A stretch of 64,000 nucleotides of DNA from Brachionus rotundiformis (Eukaryota > Rotifera > Eurotatoria > Ploima > Brachionidae), in the NCBI GenBank assembly GCA_016802295.1, contig JAESIW010000162.1, forward strand, positions 1,033,346 through 1,097,345, written 5' to 3'. Positions within the stretch are counted from its first letter, which is position 1, and every line of letters starts with the position of its first letter. A program made the position numbers and the translations under genes. Positions 23,221 to 34,976 of this stretch are shown in pieces. The notes under the pieces are model-generated. The model had not been told where the DNA came from. It did no database searches and saw nothing but the letters and a program-made list of their open reading frames with translations.

Positions 23221-23775
23221 TTCTTATATTTTAGTTTGAATTTATTTTCTAATAAATATATATGCTAAGAAGAAATATTGCATGATTTTATTATTTTAGT
23301 AATTTTTAAATCTAAAAAAATTAACATAATCATCATTAACAATTAATTTTGTCTGAATATAGAAAAATTTTTAAACAATTTTTATTTTTTAAAATAAAAT
23401 TTAAAATCAAAATTATTTTCATTAGATATTTTCATAAGCTAATTAGATTTTGTTTAGTGTGAAAGTTGCTTTAAATTATTTAATCTTTCCATTAGAAAAA
23501 TTTTAACTAGTGACATTAGTTTTTGTAACCATGATATTTTGACTATTTTTTTTAATATTGACTAAGTATTTCTATTTATATTTGTATAATTGCGAAAGTC
23601 AAATGCTTATCTTTTTTATTCATTAATATTAAAGAAAGATACTTTATAATTCCAGATTGAAAAGTCTAGTGTTTAAAAAAAAGAAAATTAAGTTGAAAAA
23701 ATTTATTTCGAATTTGGTAAAAAACCACTTGGTTGGGGTGTTAAAAATTGAATTTTTCAAAATTATATCAATTTT
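23221..23775. other. Intergenic, no gene seen
   Basis: DNLZ promoter side and SGT 3' side. AT-rich, nothing recognised. Confidence 0.5.
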
Positions 23776-25047
23776 TTAATTTTTAGAATCATCAGATTTA
23801 TCGTTTGAAGATGATGGGCCTGGATTGTTTCCTAAATTCATTCTTTCTCTCATTTGTCTAATTAAATCTGGATTTGCCTGATTCATTTGTTGAGCCCATT
23901 GTTGTGCTCTAAAAAATAATTTGAGTTTTTTTTTGCATCATTTATCATACTAACGAATTTAAAATAGATTCAAATCCTGCATTAGGAGTATTCTCATCTG
24001 ATGTCGCTCCTGATGCTTCATTATTTTGAGGACCTGTTCCAGCGCCCCCAAACATTGAGCCAACCAAATTTGACATTCTATTAAATGCAAATATTAAAAT
24101 TTGTTTTGATTTTCGTAATCTATTGAAAACTTACACATTTTGCATGTGCGGGTCTGACATTAATTGAGTTGCCATATTCATAAATTGAGGATTATTAAAC
24201 ATTGACATCATATTTCCGAATTGACTCATATCCTATAGAAAAATAAATCAATTAAATAGGAGCTTAGTGCAGAGCTATTATGACTAAAATCGTTCAAAAT
24301 AAACTTACTGGAATTCCAGTTGAATTAGAATTTTTTAGTTTTTCTTCGACAATTTTTAGATTTTGTTTATATCCTTCATTATTCGGTTCTAATTGAATAG
24401 CTTTATTGTAAGCTTCATATGCCTCTTCATGCTGATTATTTGACAAAAGCGCTAGACTAAAAAGTTAAAGTATTAGAGTTCATCGTTTAACATCAATGAA
24501 TAATTCAGTTTATTAATTACCCAAGACGACCCCATGCCTTTCCATAGCTTGGATCAATTTTCAGTGCATTTTTGCAATCCTCAATAGAATTAGCAAAATC
24601 AGAGAGCTTTGAATAGGCTGCTGCTCTGTTACAATAATAGACAGCATTACTTTTATCAATCTCAATAGCTTTGCTGTATTCTTCTAGAGCTTCTTTAAAT
24701 TTTTCTTGTTTCATTAGTTCATTTCCATCAGTTTTATATTTGTCAGCTTTTTCTTTAAGTTCAGTTGGTAATTCTTTCTATTATAAATTTTTTTTAAATT
24801 TTATTAAATTATATACATTGATTACTTTAATAACTGATTTTTCAGCTATGTTTAATAGATCAATTCCGCTGTCAAAGTTATTTTTACAAATCTCATCATC
24901 AATTGCTATTTCATAACAAGATTCTAAACATTGGGAAGCAACTTCTACACTTTCTTTAAAGTCTGCAGAAATATTTTCTTGTTTCAATTCATCACGCAAA
25001 AATTTTAGAATAGCAAATATCAAAGTGCGCTTAGCTTCCAAAGTCAT
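23776..25047 (-). CDS. SGTA: Small glutamine-rich TPR co-chaperone SGT
   Basis: Cytosolic co-chaperone that hands tail-anchored proteins and mislocalised membrane proteins between Hsp70, BAG6 and GET4/UBL4A. Six exons: 24826-25047, 24521-24777, 24309-24456, 24135-24232, 23955-24077 and 23776-23908; 326 residues (human 313). Residues 1-75 form the N-terminal dimerisation domain (RTLIFAILKFLRDEL..., CLESCYEIAI). The TPR domain follows (KTDGNELMKQEKFKEALEEY; NAVYYCNRAAAYSKLSDF; SYGKAWGRLGLALLSNNQ; EPNNEGYKQNLKI). The C-terminal part has the usual Met/Asn/Gln-rich region with an NNPQFMNMATQLM motif. All junctions are in phase. Confidence 0.93.
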
Positions 25048-25492
25048 TTTAAATTAAACTTTTGCAAAAATTAAAAAAAAATCAGTTATTTAGATTTATT
25101 TTAAATGAATTAAGAGTAAAAATAAGAATAATAATTTTCATTTGATTTGAAATAATGAAATTATTTAGATATTAGCTTGTAAATGAGAATACTAGTTTGA
25201 AATTTCATAATTAAACACTTTCTTAATTTTTATTCAATGAATTCGTTTCTATACCATTTATATTTGCACAAATGCCATGTAGATCTATTGCTAAAATAAA
25301 ATAACTTTTGAATTTATATTTTTCAGTTAAATACTTTAACTGTTAGTGTTTTATTGTATGTTTAATGAATATTTTTTATATAATATTTCGAAACAATATA
25401 TCAATTATTGAAATTTTAAATCATATTTTTCAAAAATCAATATCTAAATTTTTTGGATTTATTTTTATAAAAAAATAATCAAATTGATTTTT
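25048..25492. other. Intergenic, no gene seen
   Basis: Between two minus-strand genes; contains the SGT promoter. AT-rich, nothing recognised. Confidence 0.5.
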
Positions 25493-26721
25493 CTAGAAGT
25501 AGTCGGTAATTAAAGAATAAGTATTAATCCATATTTTATCCAATTTAAATAAAAAATAATCATAATATTGATCAAAATTATTAACAGACGTTTGTTTCAT
25601 ATTTGGTATCTTATTTATTGAATCACAGTAATTTAGGCTATAATACACTCCATATACTAGAATAATTGAGAAAAGAACTCTTAAAAACATTAATTAAATT
25701 ACATTTAATTACACTAAAATGAAATTATTTTGAATTTTTGTGTGTTTTTTAAAAATTGCTTACTTTTTAATGTAAAATATTTTATCATTTCTTGTAGGTT
25801 TAATCGGAGGACTGAAGAAAATAAAAATTTTCATTAGTATTTGATAAACTATTCGAAACATTTTAATTTGTATATTTTTAATAATATATTTTGTAGGTAA
25901 ATCGTATTCATTATTTACATTTACAAATGAATATGGTGGAATTTTTGAATTTTTAAAATTTTTTTTTATAATCTCAGCTTTACTTAGACTTAGTTTAGAA
26001 TCAAAATTATTGTTGTTATTATTTACATTCATATTTTGATATTTGATTTCATGTACAGAATTTTTCTCTATTTCCTGTTCGAACATCTCAATATTATGAG
26101 AGTTTTTATCTAAAAATTAAGCATGGAATTGATTTTATTTTTAATTTTATCAATTTCTTTACTTATGTTTTTAGATTCATATTGGCTATCTAAATATGAA
26201 AACAAATCATTTTTAACTTCATCAGATAATTTATCATCAAAGAGAGTTTTTTTTTTCAAGACAGTTAACAATTCTAGTTGATAGTGGAGCTTTTTTTTCT
26301 CAAGAATTTTAAGATGAATTTCTGTTTTTAGCCATATGGACTTGTAGTTAATTGTGAGTTTGTTTAAATCATTTTCAACAAAAATAGAATTTGATAATTC
26401 TTGATATCTACTATAATTTTCTTTTTTATGAAAATAAAAAATTGAGAAAATTCTAAAATTAAAAATATAAGTAGTTTATTACTCACCCATTTTAATATCA
26501 TTAATTTCATTTATTCTATTTTGAATTAGAGTTATTTTTGAGACATGGTTTTCAATATATTTCTTTAAATTATTGATTTCAAATGAATCTTTTAGATCAG
26601 TTTCTAAATATTGATTAGTTGGTTTAATTAGTGGTTGAAAAATGTTTTCACAGTTTTCATTTGATTTAGAATCACTAAAAAAAAATTTAAAAAAAATTGA
26701 ATAAGAGATTTCTTACCTCAT
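25493..26721 (-). CDS. Unrecognised coiled-coil protein with C-terminal membrane segments
   Basis: Five exons: 26717-26721 (only ATGAG), 26483-26674, 26163-26410, 25764-26109 and 25493-25679, giving 325 residues with every junction in phase. Residues ~30-140 are predicted helical and coiled-coil (INNLKKYIENHVSKITLIQN; IHLKILEKKKLHYQLELLTV). A poly-Asn stretch follows. Two hydrophobic segments near the C-terminus (FRIVYQILMKIFIFF and VLFSIILVYGVYYSLNYC) suggest membrane anchoring as a hairpin. The tail after the last segment is about 45 residues. The five-base first coding exon and the donor at 26481-26482 are the least certain parts. No family recognised. Confidence 0.5.
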
Positions 26722-26988
26722 TTCTCTTGTCAAATTCAACAGATGATATAAATACTATATTATTAATTTTTCTATTAATTAATTTATGAAAAAGCAATTT
26801 TTTGTTTTTATAACTTAGCAACAAATTTTTTTAATTACTTAGTTAGATATAATGAAAAATGATAATTTTTTTTCAAAGACGAAAATATTTTTTTGAATTA
26901 TTATTTACTAATACATATTAAATTTTTTAAAAATATTTTACTTCTTTCAACTAAACTTTAATTAATAAAATTACTTAAAATAAAATTA

Positions 26989-27965
26989 ATGGGTTCGAAA
27001 CATTCAGCATTTCAATCTGAAGAAAATAAAGCCAAACTAGAAGAATACAAAGTTTTTTAATTATATTTTAAAGCTTAGAAATTTATATCAAATTAAGGAG
27101 TTTACTTATTTAAATGAGAATGAAATTTTTAAGTAAAAGAGATTTTATATTTTAAAGTTTTAGCAAAATGTAAATCTAATATTTAAGGTGCTATGATATG
27201 TTTGAAAGAATAGCCAAAAAACCAAAAGATAAATTTGACAATTGGACGATTAAAAGAGAGAATTTTGGAAATTTTGATCAATTCAAAGTAAAATTTAATT
27301 CAAGATCAAATTTTATTCTTTTAACTCTTGGTGAAGTATAATCCATTCATAGATAGAATTTTCATAGTTTTTTCAAATAAAGATGAAATAATGTCTTTTG
27401 AACATTATCTTAACATGATGTCAGTCTTTTCAGACTCTTGTCCGACAGATGTAAAAGCAAAATATGCATTTAAAATTTACGGTATTTTATTTCTTAAATT
27501 ATTACATAATAAATATATATTATATCCATTAATTTTATATCTGTATTATGAGTAATATCATATTCTTTTTAATTTTTTTTTCATTTTTAAGATTTCAAGA
27601 ATTCAAATCATCTTGATAGAGAAGATATTGGTTCCTTAATCGACAAGATCACTTCTGGACAAGGTTTCGATGAAGATTCAAAAACCAAAATAATAAAAAA
27701 AGTTCTAAATTAAAATTGATTAAAATATTAAATGAATTTTTGACTATTTAATTAAGGTTTTTGAAGAAGCTGATTTAGATGGCAATGATAAAATAACTTT
27801 TGAAGAATTTAGCCATATAGCCAACAAATATAGCAAAGATTTTAAGAGGTTTTTTCTTTAAATATTAATTGTTTCAAAATAATAATTAGCTTATTTAAAT
27901 TATAAAATGTTTTGTGATAATTTTAATTTTTTCTTATTTTTAGGACATTTTCAATTAAAATTTGA
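26989..27965 (+). CDS. CIB: Calcium- and integrin-binding protein (CIB family)
   Basis: CIB proteins are small N-myristoylated EF-hand sensors; family members regulate integrins and kinases and serve hair-cell transduction. Seven exons: 26989-27051, 27074-27132, 27188-27287, 27337-27481, 27592-27701, 27757-27848 and 27944-27965; 196 residues (family 180-191). MGSKHSAF gives a myristoylation-type Gly2. Diagnostic blocks are EFTYLNENEIFKCYDMFERI, NPFIDRIFIVFSN, FEHYLNMMSVFSDSCPTDVK and the ending FKRTFSIKI. The last EF-hand loop (DLDGNDKITFEE) is canonical. The preceding loop (DFKNSNHLDRED) has Lys and Asn at usual ligand or Gly positions. Several donors are poor (GTTTTT, GTTCTA), yet the length and phases all fit. 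Confidence 0.88.
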
Positions 27966-28101
27966 TAATTTGGAAAAAAGTCAATATAGAAACGCAATTT
28001 AGCGAATAACAAATTAATAATGAAAATTAAAATTTATATTTCTTATTAAAACAATATTTTTGAATAAAATTTTTGAATTTATGAAATACTTTTTTATTTA
28101 A

Positions 28102-28472
28102 ATGAATTCAAATTATGCTCGAAAAATGGCACAATTGAGTGCCAGAATATTTGGACAGCTTCCAGTCGATAAAAATACTCCGAATGGTCGTTTAATTCAG
28201 CGTTTAGCAAAAAAACCAATCGACAAAATGGAGGAATATTCAATGAATTATTATCCAAGGCATCAAGAACATGATCATTTGTTTAAAGTACTCCGTTATC
28301 ATGGTTTATATAGGTATTATTTATTGATATATTATCATATTTTTATTTCATTTACTATCAATAATTAATTAATCAAAGGGATGAGTACCGTGATTTTGCT
28401 GAAGAAATTGAACGTCTTAAAAAATTACGAGGAAAAGGAAAACGTGAAAGAAAACCTAGAGCTGAAGATTAG
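28102..28472 (+). CDS. MRPS33: Mitochondrial ribosomal protein S33
   Basis: Small-subunit protein of the mitochondrial ribosome. Two exons, 28102-28313 and 28379-28472, 101 residues, close to human MRPS33 (106). Recognisable features: YARKMAQLSARIFGQ at the N-terminus, the following RLIQRLAKKPIDK segment, YYPRHQEHDHLFKVLRYHGL in the middle, and a C-terminal DEYRDFAEEIERLKKLRGKG ending in a basic tail. The intron falls within the YRDEYRDF stretch. It lies 136 bases after the CIB stop, on the same strand. Confidence 0.92.
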
Positions 28473-28765
28473 AGAATTTTGAATAAATTTAAATCGATTA
28501 ATTATTAAATAAACATTGATTAATCCAAATTTTTTTAGTTAATGTCCATACTACAATTAAATAGTGCTACATTGATCAACAAAATTATATATTTAATAAA
28601 TTTTTTGGAAATTTTTATTGTTAAATGTGAATTGAAAAAAATCTATTTACATAAAGGACAGAATTTAAACTTAATTTAAATTAAACGATGAACAAAGTGC
28701 AACAAAAAATAATCTCTATTTTAAGAAAAAACATATAACTTTTGCACCAGGGAAACCCAAAACTA

Positions 28766-29936
28766 TCAAAGATGTCGCTTCATGTGTAATGATAAATGGT
28801 CACTTCTTGAAAAAGCGCGTTCGCATAATTTGCATTGAAAAGGTCTTATTCCCGTATGTTTTCGGTAATGTCTGGTCAATTCATCGCTTCTGGCGAATTT
28901 CCACCCACAACCTTTCCATGTGCAATGGTAAGGTTTCTCACCAGTATGAGTCCTCATATGAGCTTTCAAATGAGAGCTTTTTGTATAAGTTTTGTTACAA
29001 TCAGGATGAGGGCACATATGTATTGTTTGTTTTCTTGTAACCATTTTTCCTAATTCGATGCTTGATTCATCTGATTTGCATTTAGTTTTATTATCTTTTG
29101 AAGATTTCTTTTTCATTTGCTTGGCTTCTTTCAATGTATCCAAGCTCGCTATTTGAGTTACATCTATTTGGTGATTATTATATTGAACATATATTGGTGA
29201 ATTGATTCCCGCTTGGGATTGTTGAACATTTGAATAATCACTATAATTTAGGGAACTAGAAGACGAACTAGATGGAGAGTATGATGAATTAGTAAAATCA
29301 GAATAATAGCTATCGTTGCAAAGATTATAATTATTAGTAATATTAGAATTGTTTTGATAATTAGAATAGTTCGAATAATAAGTTTGATAGTAAGTTTGAC
29401 TTTGTGGAAATTGGGAATTATTTGGAATATAATTTTTACAATTATAGTAAAAATTAGTGGAATATGGTGAAGATGAAGAGAGAGATGTGCATGATTGAGG
29501 AGAAATAGGTGGTGGAGATGACGTAATAGATGAAGAGCTTGGAGTATTAATATTTGAATCTGTTTGATTTAAATTAAAATTTTCGTTTTGGTAATATTCA
29601 TAATAGTTGGTAGTTTGGTTTTGGCTGTGTGTGTATGAATTGTTTTGTGAAAATGGTTCGGGTCTCAGATATCCATAAGTCTGGTAGTCTTCTTGTTCAA
29701 TTTTGTAATTTTTTGCTGTATTCATTGAAGTATCAGATGAGAAAAACTGTTCAATTTCATTCAAATACTTTTAAAAATTAGTAGAATTATTTAATCAAAA
29801 TTAAAAAAACATTAATTACAATTTCATATTCATTCTGAGACTGAACATCTGAAGTTTCGTTAGGTAGATTTAAAATTTGTGGATTTGAATTGTCATCCAA
29901 ATTGGAAAAATTTTCTTGGTAATTGATTTGTGACAT
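28766..29936 (-). CDS. KLF: Krueppel-like zinc-finger transcription factor
   Basis: Nuclear regulator binding GC/CACCC boxes. Two exons, 29820-29936 and 28766-29767, 372 residues. The first ~285 residues are Ser/Tyr/Asn-rich, typical of a KLF activation region. The last 84 residues hold three C2H2 fingers with KLF spacing: CPHPDC (C-x4-C), CTWKGC (C-x4-C) and CKLC (C-x2-C), linked by TGEKP and TGIRP. DNA-contact helices read KSSHLKAH, RSDELTRH and RSDHLSLH. The wording GCGWKFARSDELTRHYRKHT and RPFQC..C.RAFSRSDHL is closest to the KLF1/2/4 group. Open frames on the other strand of the finger region are shadows. Confidence 0.95.
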
Positions 29937-32218
29937 TATATTCTAAATTGCTTTCAAATTAAATGTTTTTAATTTGTATTAGAATAGTAATGATAATTTT
30001 CTATTTTTATATATATAGAAGACTACGATTTTCAAACAAGTTAGGAAAAAAGTATGATTGGTCGAGTAGAAACCTAACAAAATCAATATATTATTATTGG
30101 CTATCTAAAACACAAGTCATACCTTTATACGATTTTTAATTTTAGATATCTATAATAAATTTTGATTGGATTATTATAGAATTAAACAAACGAAAACGAT
30201 TATTGATTGTCAATACGAATTAGTTAAAATTATCAAATCTTTAAATAGATTCTAATTTATGCGATCTTAATTTCGAAACTTATTTTATTTGAGTAAATCA
30301 ACTATTAGAAAAAGGTGAAAGAAAGTTTTGAGTGGGTATCTAAAATAAATAGACGTCATCAAAATGAGATTAAATTGTATAATTGAGTGGAACGATTTTC
30401 TAAACAAATTTAGAATATTTTTATAAATTAAATCAATCACTGTCGAAGCAATACATGTAAATTATTACTTCATTTTCGAACAGTTTTTTAAGTTGTTAAT
30501 AAATTTTTTTACTAAGCAAAATTTAATTTGCTCATTTTTTTGCTTTACTTAACTTAATTTATAATTTCCTTTTTTTTATTTTACTATTCCATTTTGTTAG
30601 AAGGAGCTTTTGCTTGATACAAATAGACAAATAAATAGATAAATTTTTACTAAGCTTTAGCAGTTTTTCTAAATTTGTACTTACATTGCTTACCTAATTT
30701 TAAAACTTGAAAATCAATAACTTTCTAACTTTGAAATAAATTGAATATCAGATGTGATTGAATGACTCAATTATAAACATGATAATAAATATGATATTAA
30801 AATTTCAAATTTCGGAAAATAATTAAGAATAGGTGAATATTTATTTTTAGAAGCTTAGATTGTTTAGATTAAGTATTTGGAAATTATCAAAGATATAGAA
30901 AAAGGTCGCTTCGTATATTTGAGCTTGTGTGTCAAGGAATTTTATTCAGAAAATCTTTAAAATAAATTTGAAATTAATTAACTGGCCTTATTGTTTAAAG
31001 TATTGAACCGAAAGCTAAATAATGTCATTTAAAATATATTTTTAAGACGCTTTCCTTAATAAACAAGAAATCGCGGCAATTTTCTTCGAATTCAAATACT
31101 TAGACTTTTTCGAAGCCAATTTAATTGAACTTTTCGCATTAGGAAACTATTACCTTAGAAAATGTTACTAAATGCAAATAGTGATATCTTCTAATAAACG
31201 TCTTTGTGTTTAAACACTTATGCTTTATTCTTAATTGACAATCATAGTTTCCTTTTTCGAAACGCGCTTTTTACTATTGAATTTTTTTTTATTTAGTCAT
31301 TAAAATTAATAGTTTATCTTTAATTTACCACTTGTTATTTACATTTATCTTGGTTTATAATAAGTATGTCGGAATCTAAAAAGACGTTTTATTCAGTTAA
31401 TGAACAAAAATACTTATGAGTAAATATTTTAGATTGTTTTTTTTTTCATAGAATACGAAATTGATTAGGGAGTATATGGAAGGCTGCTTTATTTGGAACC
31501 ACGTGATTTTTCAAGGTCAATCCAAATTATTTAAAATTCTAACAAAAGGATTTTCAACATCACTTAGAGTAAATACTCAATGGTAAAACTCAATAAACTT
31601 TGGACCATCTCCTTGCAAAAACAATATTAATTAATTAATTTTAAGACAAATAAATGAATTAAAAATTGAATCAGTCAATATTTGCAAAAAAAAAAGAAAA
31701 TACTAAGAACCACGTTTTAAGATCTTATCAACTCAAGACAGTTTGAACCCAAAATATTGACTGTAAACATCTTATCTAATTTACCAAATATTGATCGAAC
31801 TGTAAACATTAGGCTATTTATTCTTATCAACAATAAAGCAAATAATCGATATTTAAGGTAAAAATGACATGATTTATACTTTTTTGTTTAGATAATTGTG
31901 TAATAGTATTATTTTGTAGGTAAGTCTAATTCGAATATTTATCTATTAATTATTTGTTGAGGAAATTCGACAAATTGGAAGTGGTTATATGTGATTAGTT
32001 TGATTTATCAATATAATCACGAAGTATAACTCACTAATCCGCAAACCTAAGTTTTTATTTGTTTTAAAATTATTTTATTTAAAAAAACCTTCGAAAGTAA
32101 ATTATATTATTCAAAATTTATTTTTGATCAAAGGAACTTAATTTAAGCAATCAATTTATTAACTAATTTGAAACAACTAATATTTTTTTACAATTTTGAT
32201 TTTATAAAAATAATAAGT
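29937..32218. other. 2.3-kb intergenic region upstream of the KLF gene
   Basis: No gene could be built. One coding-like stretch lies at 31047-31171 on the plus strand (see findings). The rest is AT-rich with dense stops. Long upstream regions are common for developmental regulators, so enhancers are plausible but not visible. Confidence 0.4.
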
Positions 32219-33295
32219 CTAATAATATTTAAATTTTGTATCTCTACAGCCGACTTGATGGGCTTCTCTAATGTTGTTGTAAGCAGTTAAATTTGCAACA
32301 TGATGACCAGTACTCAAAACTGTAGGATCTAAGATGCTCCATTTGAATTTAATAGCATAAAGACCATCAACAAAGCATTTTGCCTTAGAATTTGGAATAG
32401 GAATTTCTTTTAATTGTATTTGTAAAGTTAAAATCGTTTATAAATTATTTTTAAATATTATTACTTGATAAGCATATATCGTTGCATTCTAATTTATCGT
32501 TTTCATTGTAAATATGAAATGATAAAGCTTGTCCAGTATAAAATCCAGGATTAGTTTTATCTCTGGCATCAAATGATACTGCTCTAACATCTGGATTTAA
32601 AGTAAATGATTTCAATATGTACAACTTAACATGACATAATTGAGCCAATTTTTCTATATCTTCCATTCTTTTTTCGATCTCTTTATCAACATAAACTGTT
32701 GCTGAGCCCTTAGCAAAAGCTTTTGATTTAAATCTAGTGATGTTACAGAACCCTTTAGGAATAGTTTTAGATTTTTTCTTATTTAAATATTCCAATCGTA
32801 CTTTTTTCACATGTTTTGCTTCCTGTCCAACCTGGTTTACAAGTACATTCAGCCTTGGTTTTTTCATTAACTTTGCAAATTCCACCATTTTTACATGGAT
32901 TTTTCAAACATGGATCCCCTTAAAAAAATATTAATATTTATCGTCATGCTAAGAATTTACAAACTTGTGTCGCATTTCTTTCCCACATATCCAGGATCAC
33001 ATAAACAATTATATTCAGATGGGTTAGTCTTTAAATTTGAACATTTGCCATGTTTACATGGATTCCTATAACATCCAGTTTTATCCTCACAATTTTTTCC
33101 ATGATATCCTTCGGTACATACACACGTGTATAAAGTGTTGTTTTTTGAGTCTAGAATACATTTAGCTTTATGCTCGCATGGATCAGGGTCACAGCCATTT
33201 TTGTATTTCTTGAAAAGTGATGAAAACCAGGAGGCATCAACTACTGCAAAAGAGCAGAATATGGCTAAAGCTAAGATCAGTAAAATATGCTTCAT
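32219..33295 (-). CDS. Secreted protein with three EGF-like domains and an unknown C-terminal domain
   Basis: Four exons: 32965-33295, 32802-32918, 32465-32752 and 32219-32406; 307 residues. Residues 1-21 are a signal peptide (HILLILALAIFCSFAVVDA). Three EGF modules follow with the six-Cys pattern, each ending CxCxxGYxGxxC-like: GCDPDPCEHKAKC..., GCYRNPCKHGKC..., and DPCLKNPCKNGGIC...CKPGWTGSKTC. The remaining ~160 residues form a Cys-containing domain I do not recognise (GSATVYVDKEIEKRMEDIEK, FYTGQALSFHIYN, ILDPTVLSTGHHVANLTAYN). The third intron is 49 bases and necessary: without it the EGF frame meets a stop. An extracellular matrix or signalling role is inference. Confidence 0.72.
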
Positions 33296-34976
33296 TTTGA
33301 TTTTTCCAAAACAAAAAAATTAAAGATATTTATAGATGAATAGCAAGTATTTGCTTTTAATTAAATTTCAAGTATATGAAATTTGAAAGGATTTTTTTAA
33401 TTTTTCGACATTATTGTATTGCTTGTCAAAATTTAATTTAAACTTTTTTAAGTTTAATTAAATTCTTTTGGTAATTTAAAATTTTATCTACTTCTATAGA
33501 TAAAACATTAACTCAACATTGTATTTTGGGTTTAATAGGAGTGTTTTTTATCAAGTACAATTAATTAAATATCACTATTTTAAACTTTGAACGAATTGCG
33601 CAATATGAAATATAGCTTAAAAAAGCTTAAATTATCTCAAGTGCTGAGTAGAGAATAAAATAAAACTTAAAATGCCCAATTTTTTCAAAAATATCTGATT
33701 CTATCAAATAAAAATAAATAAAAAATTAGAGCTTCAAAAATCTATGAAATTCATTTTTATGAAATTTGAAAAAATTCCTGTTTATAAAACAGAAAAATAA
33801 AGAAGTAAAGAATTAATTTTATTAAAAAAAATTAAAAAAATTGACCATAAATTCTAAATTGTTAAATCAGATATTTAAAAAAAATAAATATTATATTATC
33901 ATCAAACGATTTATTTTTAATGATAATAATTTAAGTTAGAAAAAGCTAGCAAGCTAGACTTGCGAAGATGGGAAACAGTAGGATTCCATCTTTGGTAACC
34001 GTGGTATGAACTGTGTTATTAATTTTTGATATATGATAAATCTTTAATTTTAATTCCTTCATATTTAAAAAAAATTCGAAAAACAAATTTATATGAAATT
34101 TCTTCACATTTATCAGCGATTCCTAAAATATTATTAAAAAATTCATTTGTAAAATTCATTTGTATGTATGTAAAATTAAAAAATTATGAAAAAAACTCTA
34201 AGCTTCACTTTCAAAATCCTTAATTAAGTATTGTATGCTTTGTTTAAGTACTACGTTTTAGCTCTGAAATTTCCAAAGAATATAAAAGTCTCGAGTTGAC
34301 GGCGTGTCGACATATATTGAAACCTGACGAAAGGACCAAAGTAGAAATATTGCATAACCTATTCAGCAGCATATGATGCCAAGAGATTCTAAATGGTTTT
34401 ATAGCTAAATTCGCGAAGAATTTGTGACAATTTGAGATAAATTGCATTGCTATAAATAGCAAGCAGTGAGCTCTGCCAAGTAATTCTGATAAGAATCAGA
34501 AGCACTTTAGAAGCTTTAACCAGAGAATGAGGAGAAACAAGGATAAAGGCAAAGAATCGACGTGAAGGGAAATCAAAAGAAATGACTATTTGGTCCACAA
34601 GGAGCCAAAAAGAGAAAAAAAAATTAACTCTTAAAAATTAAATTAAATTTTTTTAAATATTTTATATTTTTAAAATTTAATAGCTTAAATTTCAAAATTC
34701 ATTAGTCCTGTTCAGATTTAATTAAGACGCATTAAATTCTAAATTATAATGCAAAAAATTAAAAAAGATTAAACTTTTAAAAAATTGGAATTAAATTTTT
34801 AATTTATTATTAAAATAAACAGTATTCTCAATTAGCTATGAATTTTTATATTTTTTACCTGTTTTAGATGTAAAAAGAAAAAATTTAAAACTTTTATTAG
34901 TGCTTTTATATAAGAGAATATTTAGAATTCTAAAAAACAGTAAATTTTTATTATAATTAAAATTCTAGGATTAAAA
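33296..34976. other. Intergenic region with a degenerate island
   Basis: Mostly AT-rich noncoding sequence. At 33950-34020 is a slightly GC-richer patch with a GATGG...CCATC pairing. 34250-34610 is described separately. No intact gene was found. Confidence 0.4.
34250..34612. pseudogene. Degenerate coding-like island, possibly from a mobile element
   Basis: Clearly less AT-rich than its surroundings. In one plus-strand frame long open stretches (SEISKEYKSLELTACRHILK, ERTKVEILHNLFSSI, QEILNGFIAKFAKNL, FNQRMRRNKDKGKE) are interrupted by stops, as in a decayed coding sequence. The opposite strand also has two open frames of about 70 codons, so strand is uncertain. A retroelement or other captured fragment is plausible. 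No domain was recognised. Confidence 0.3.

Noticed and set aside
28789..29053. Two plus-strand open frames opposite the KLF fingers
   Set aside because: Shadows of the strongly conserved zinc-finger coding sequence.
32451..32888. A single 145-codon frame starting inside the third EGF domain
   Set aside because: Its first 45 residues are the EGF sequence read in the wrong frame. A 49-base intron at 32753-32801 explains the shift and joins the real frames.
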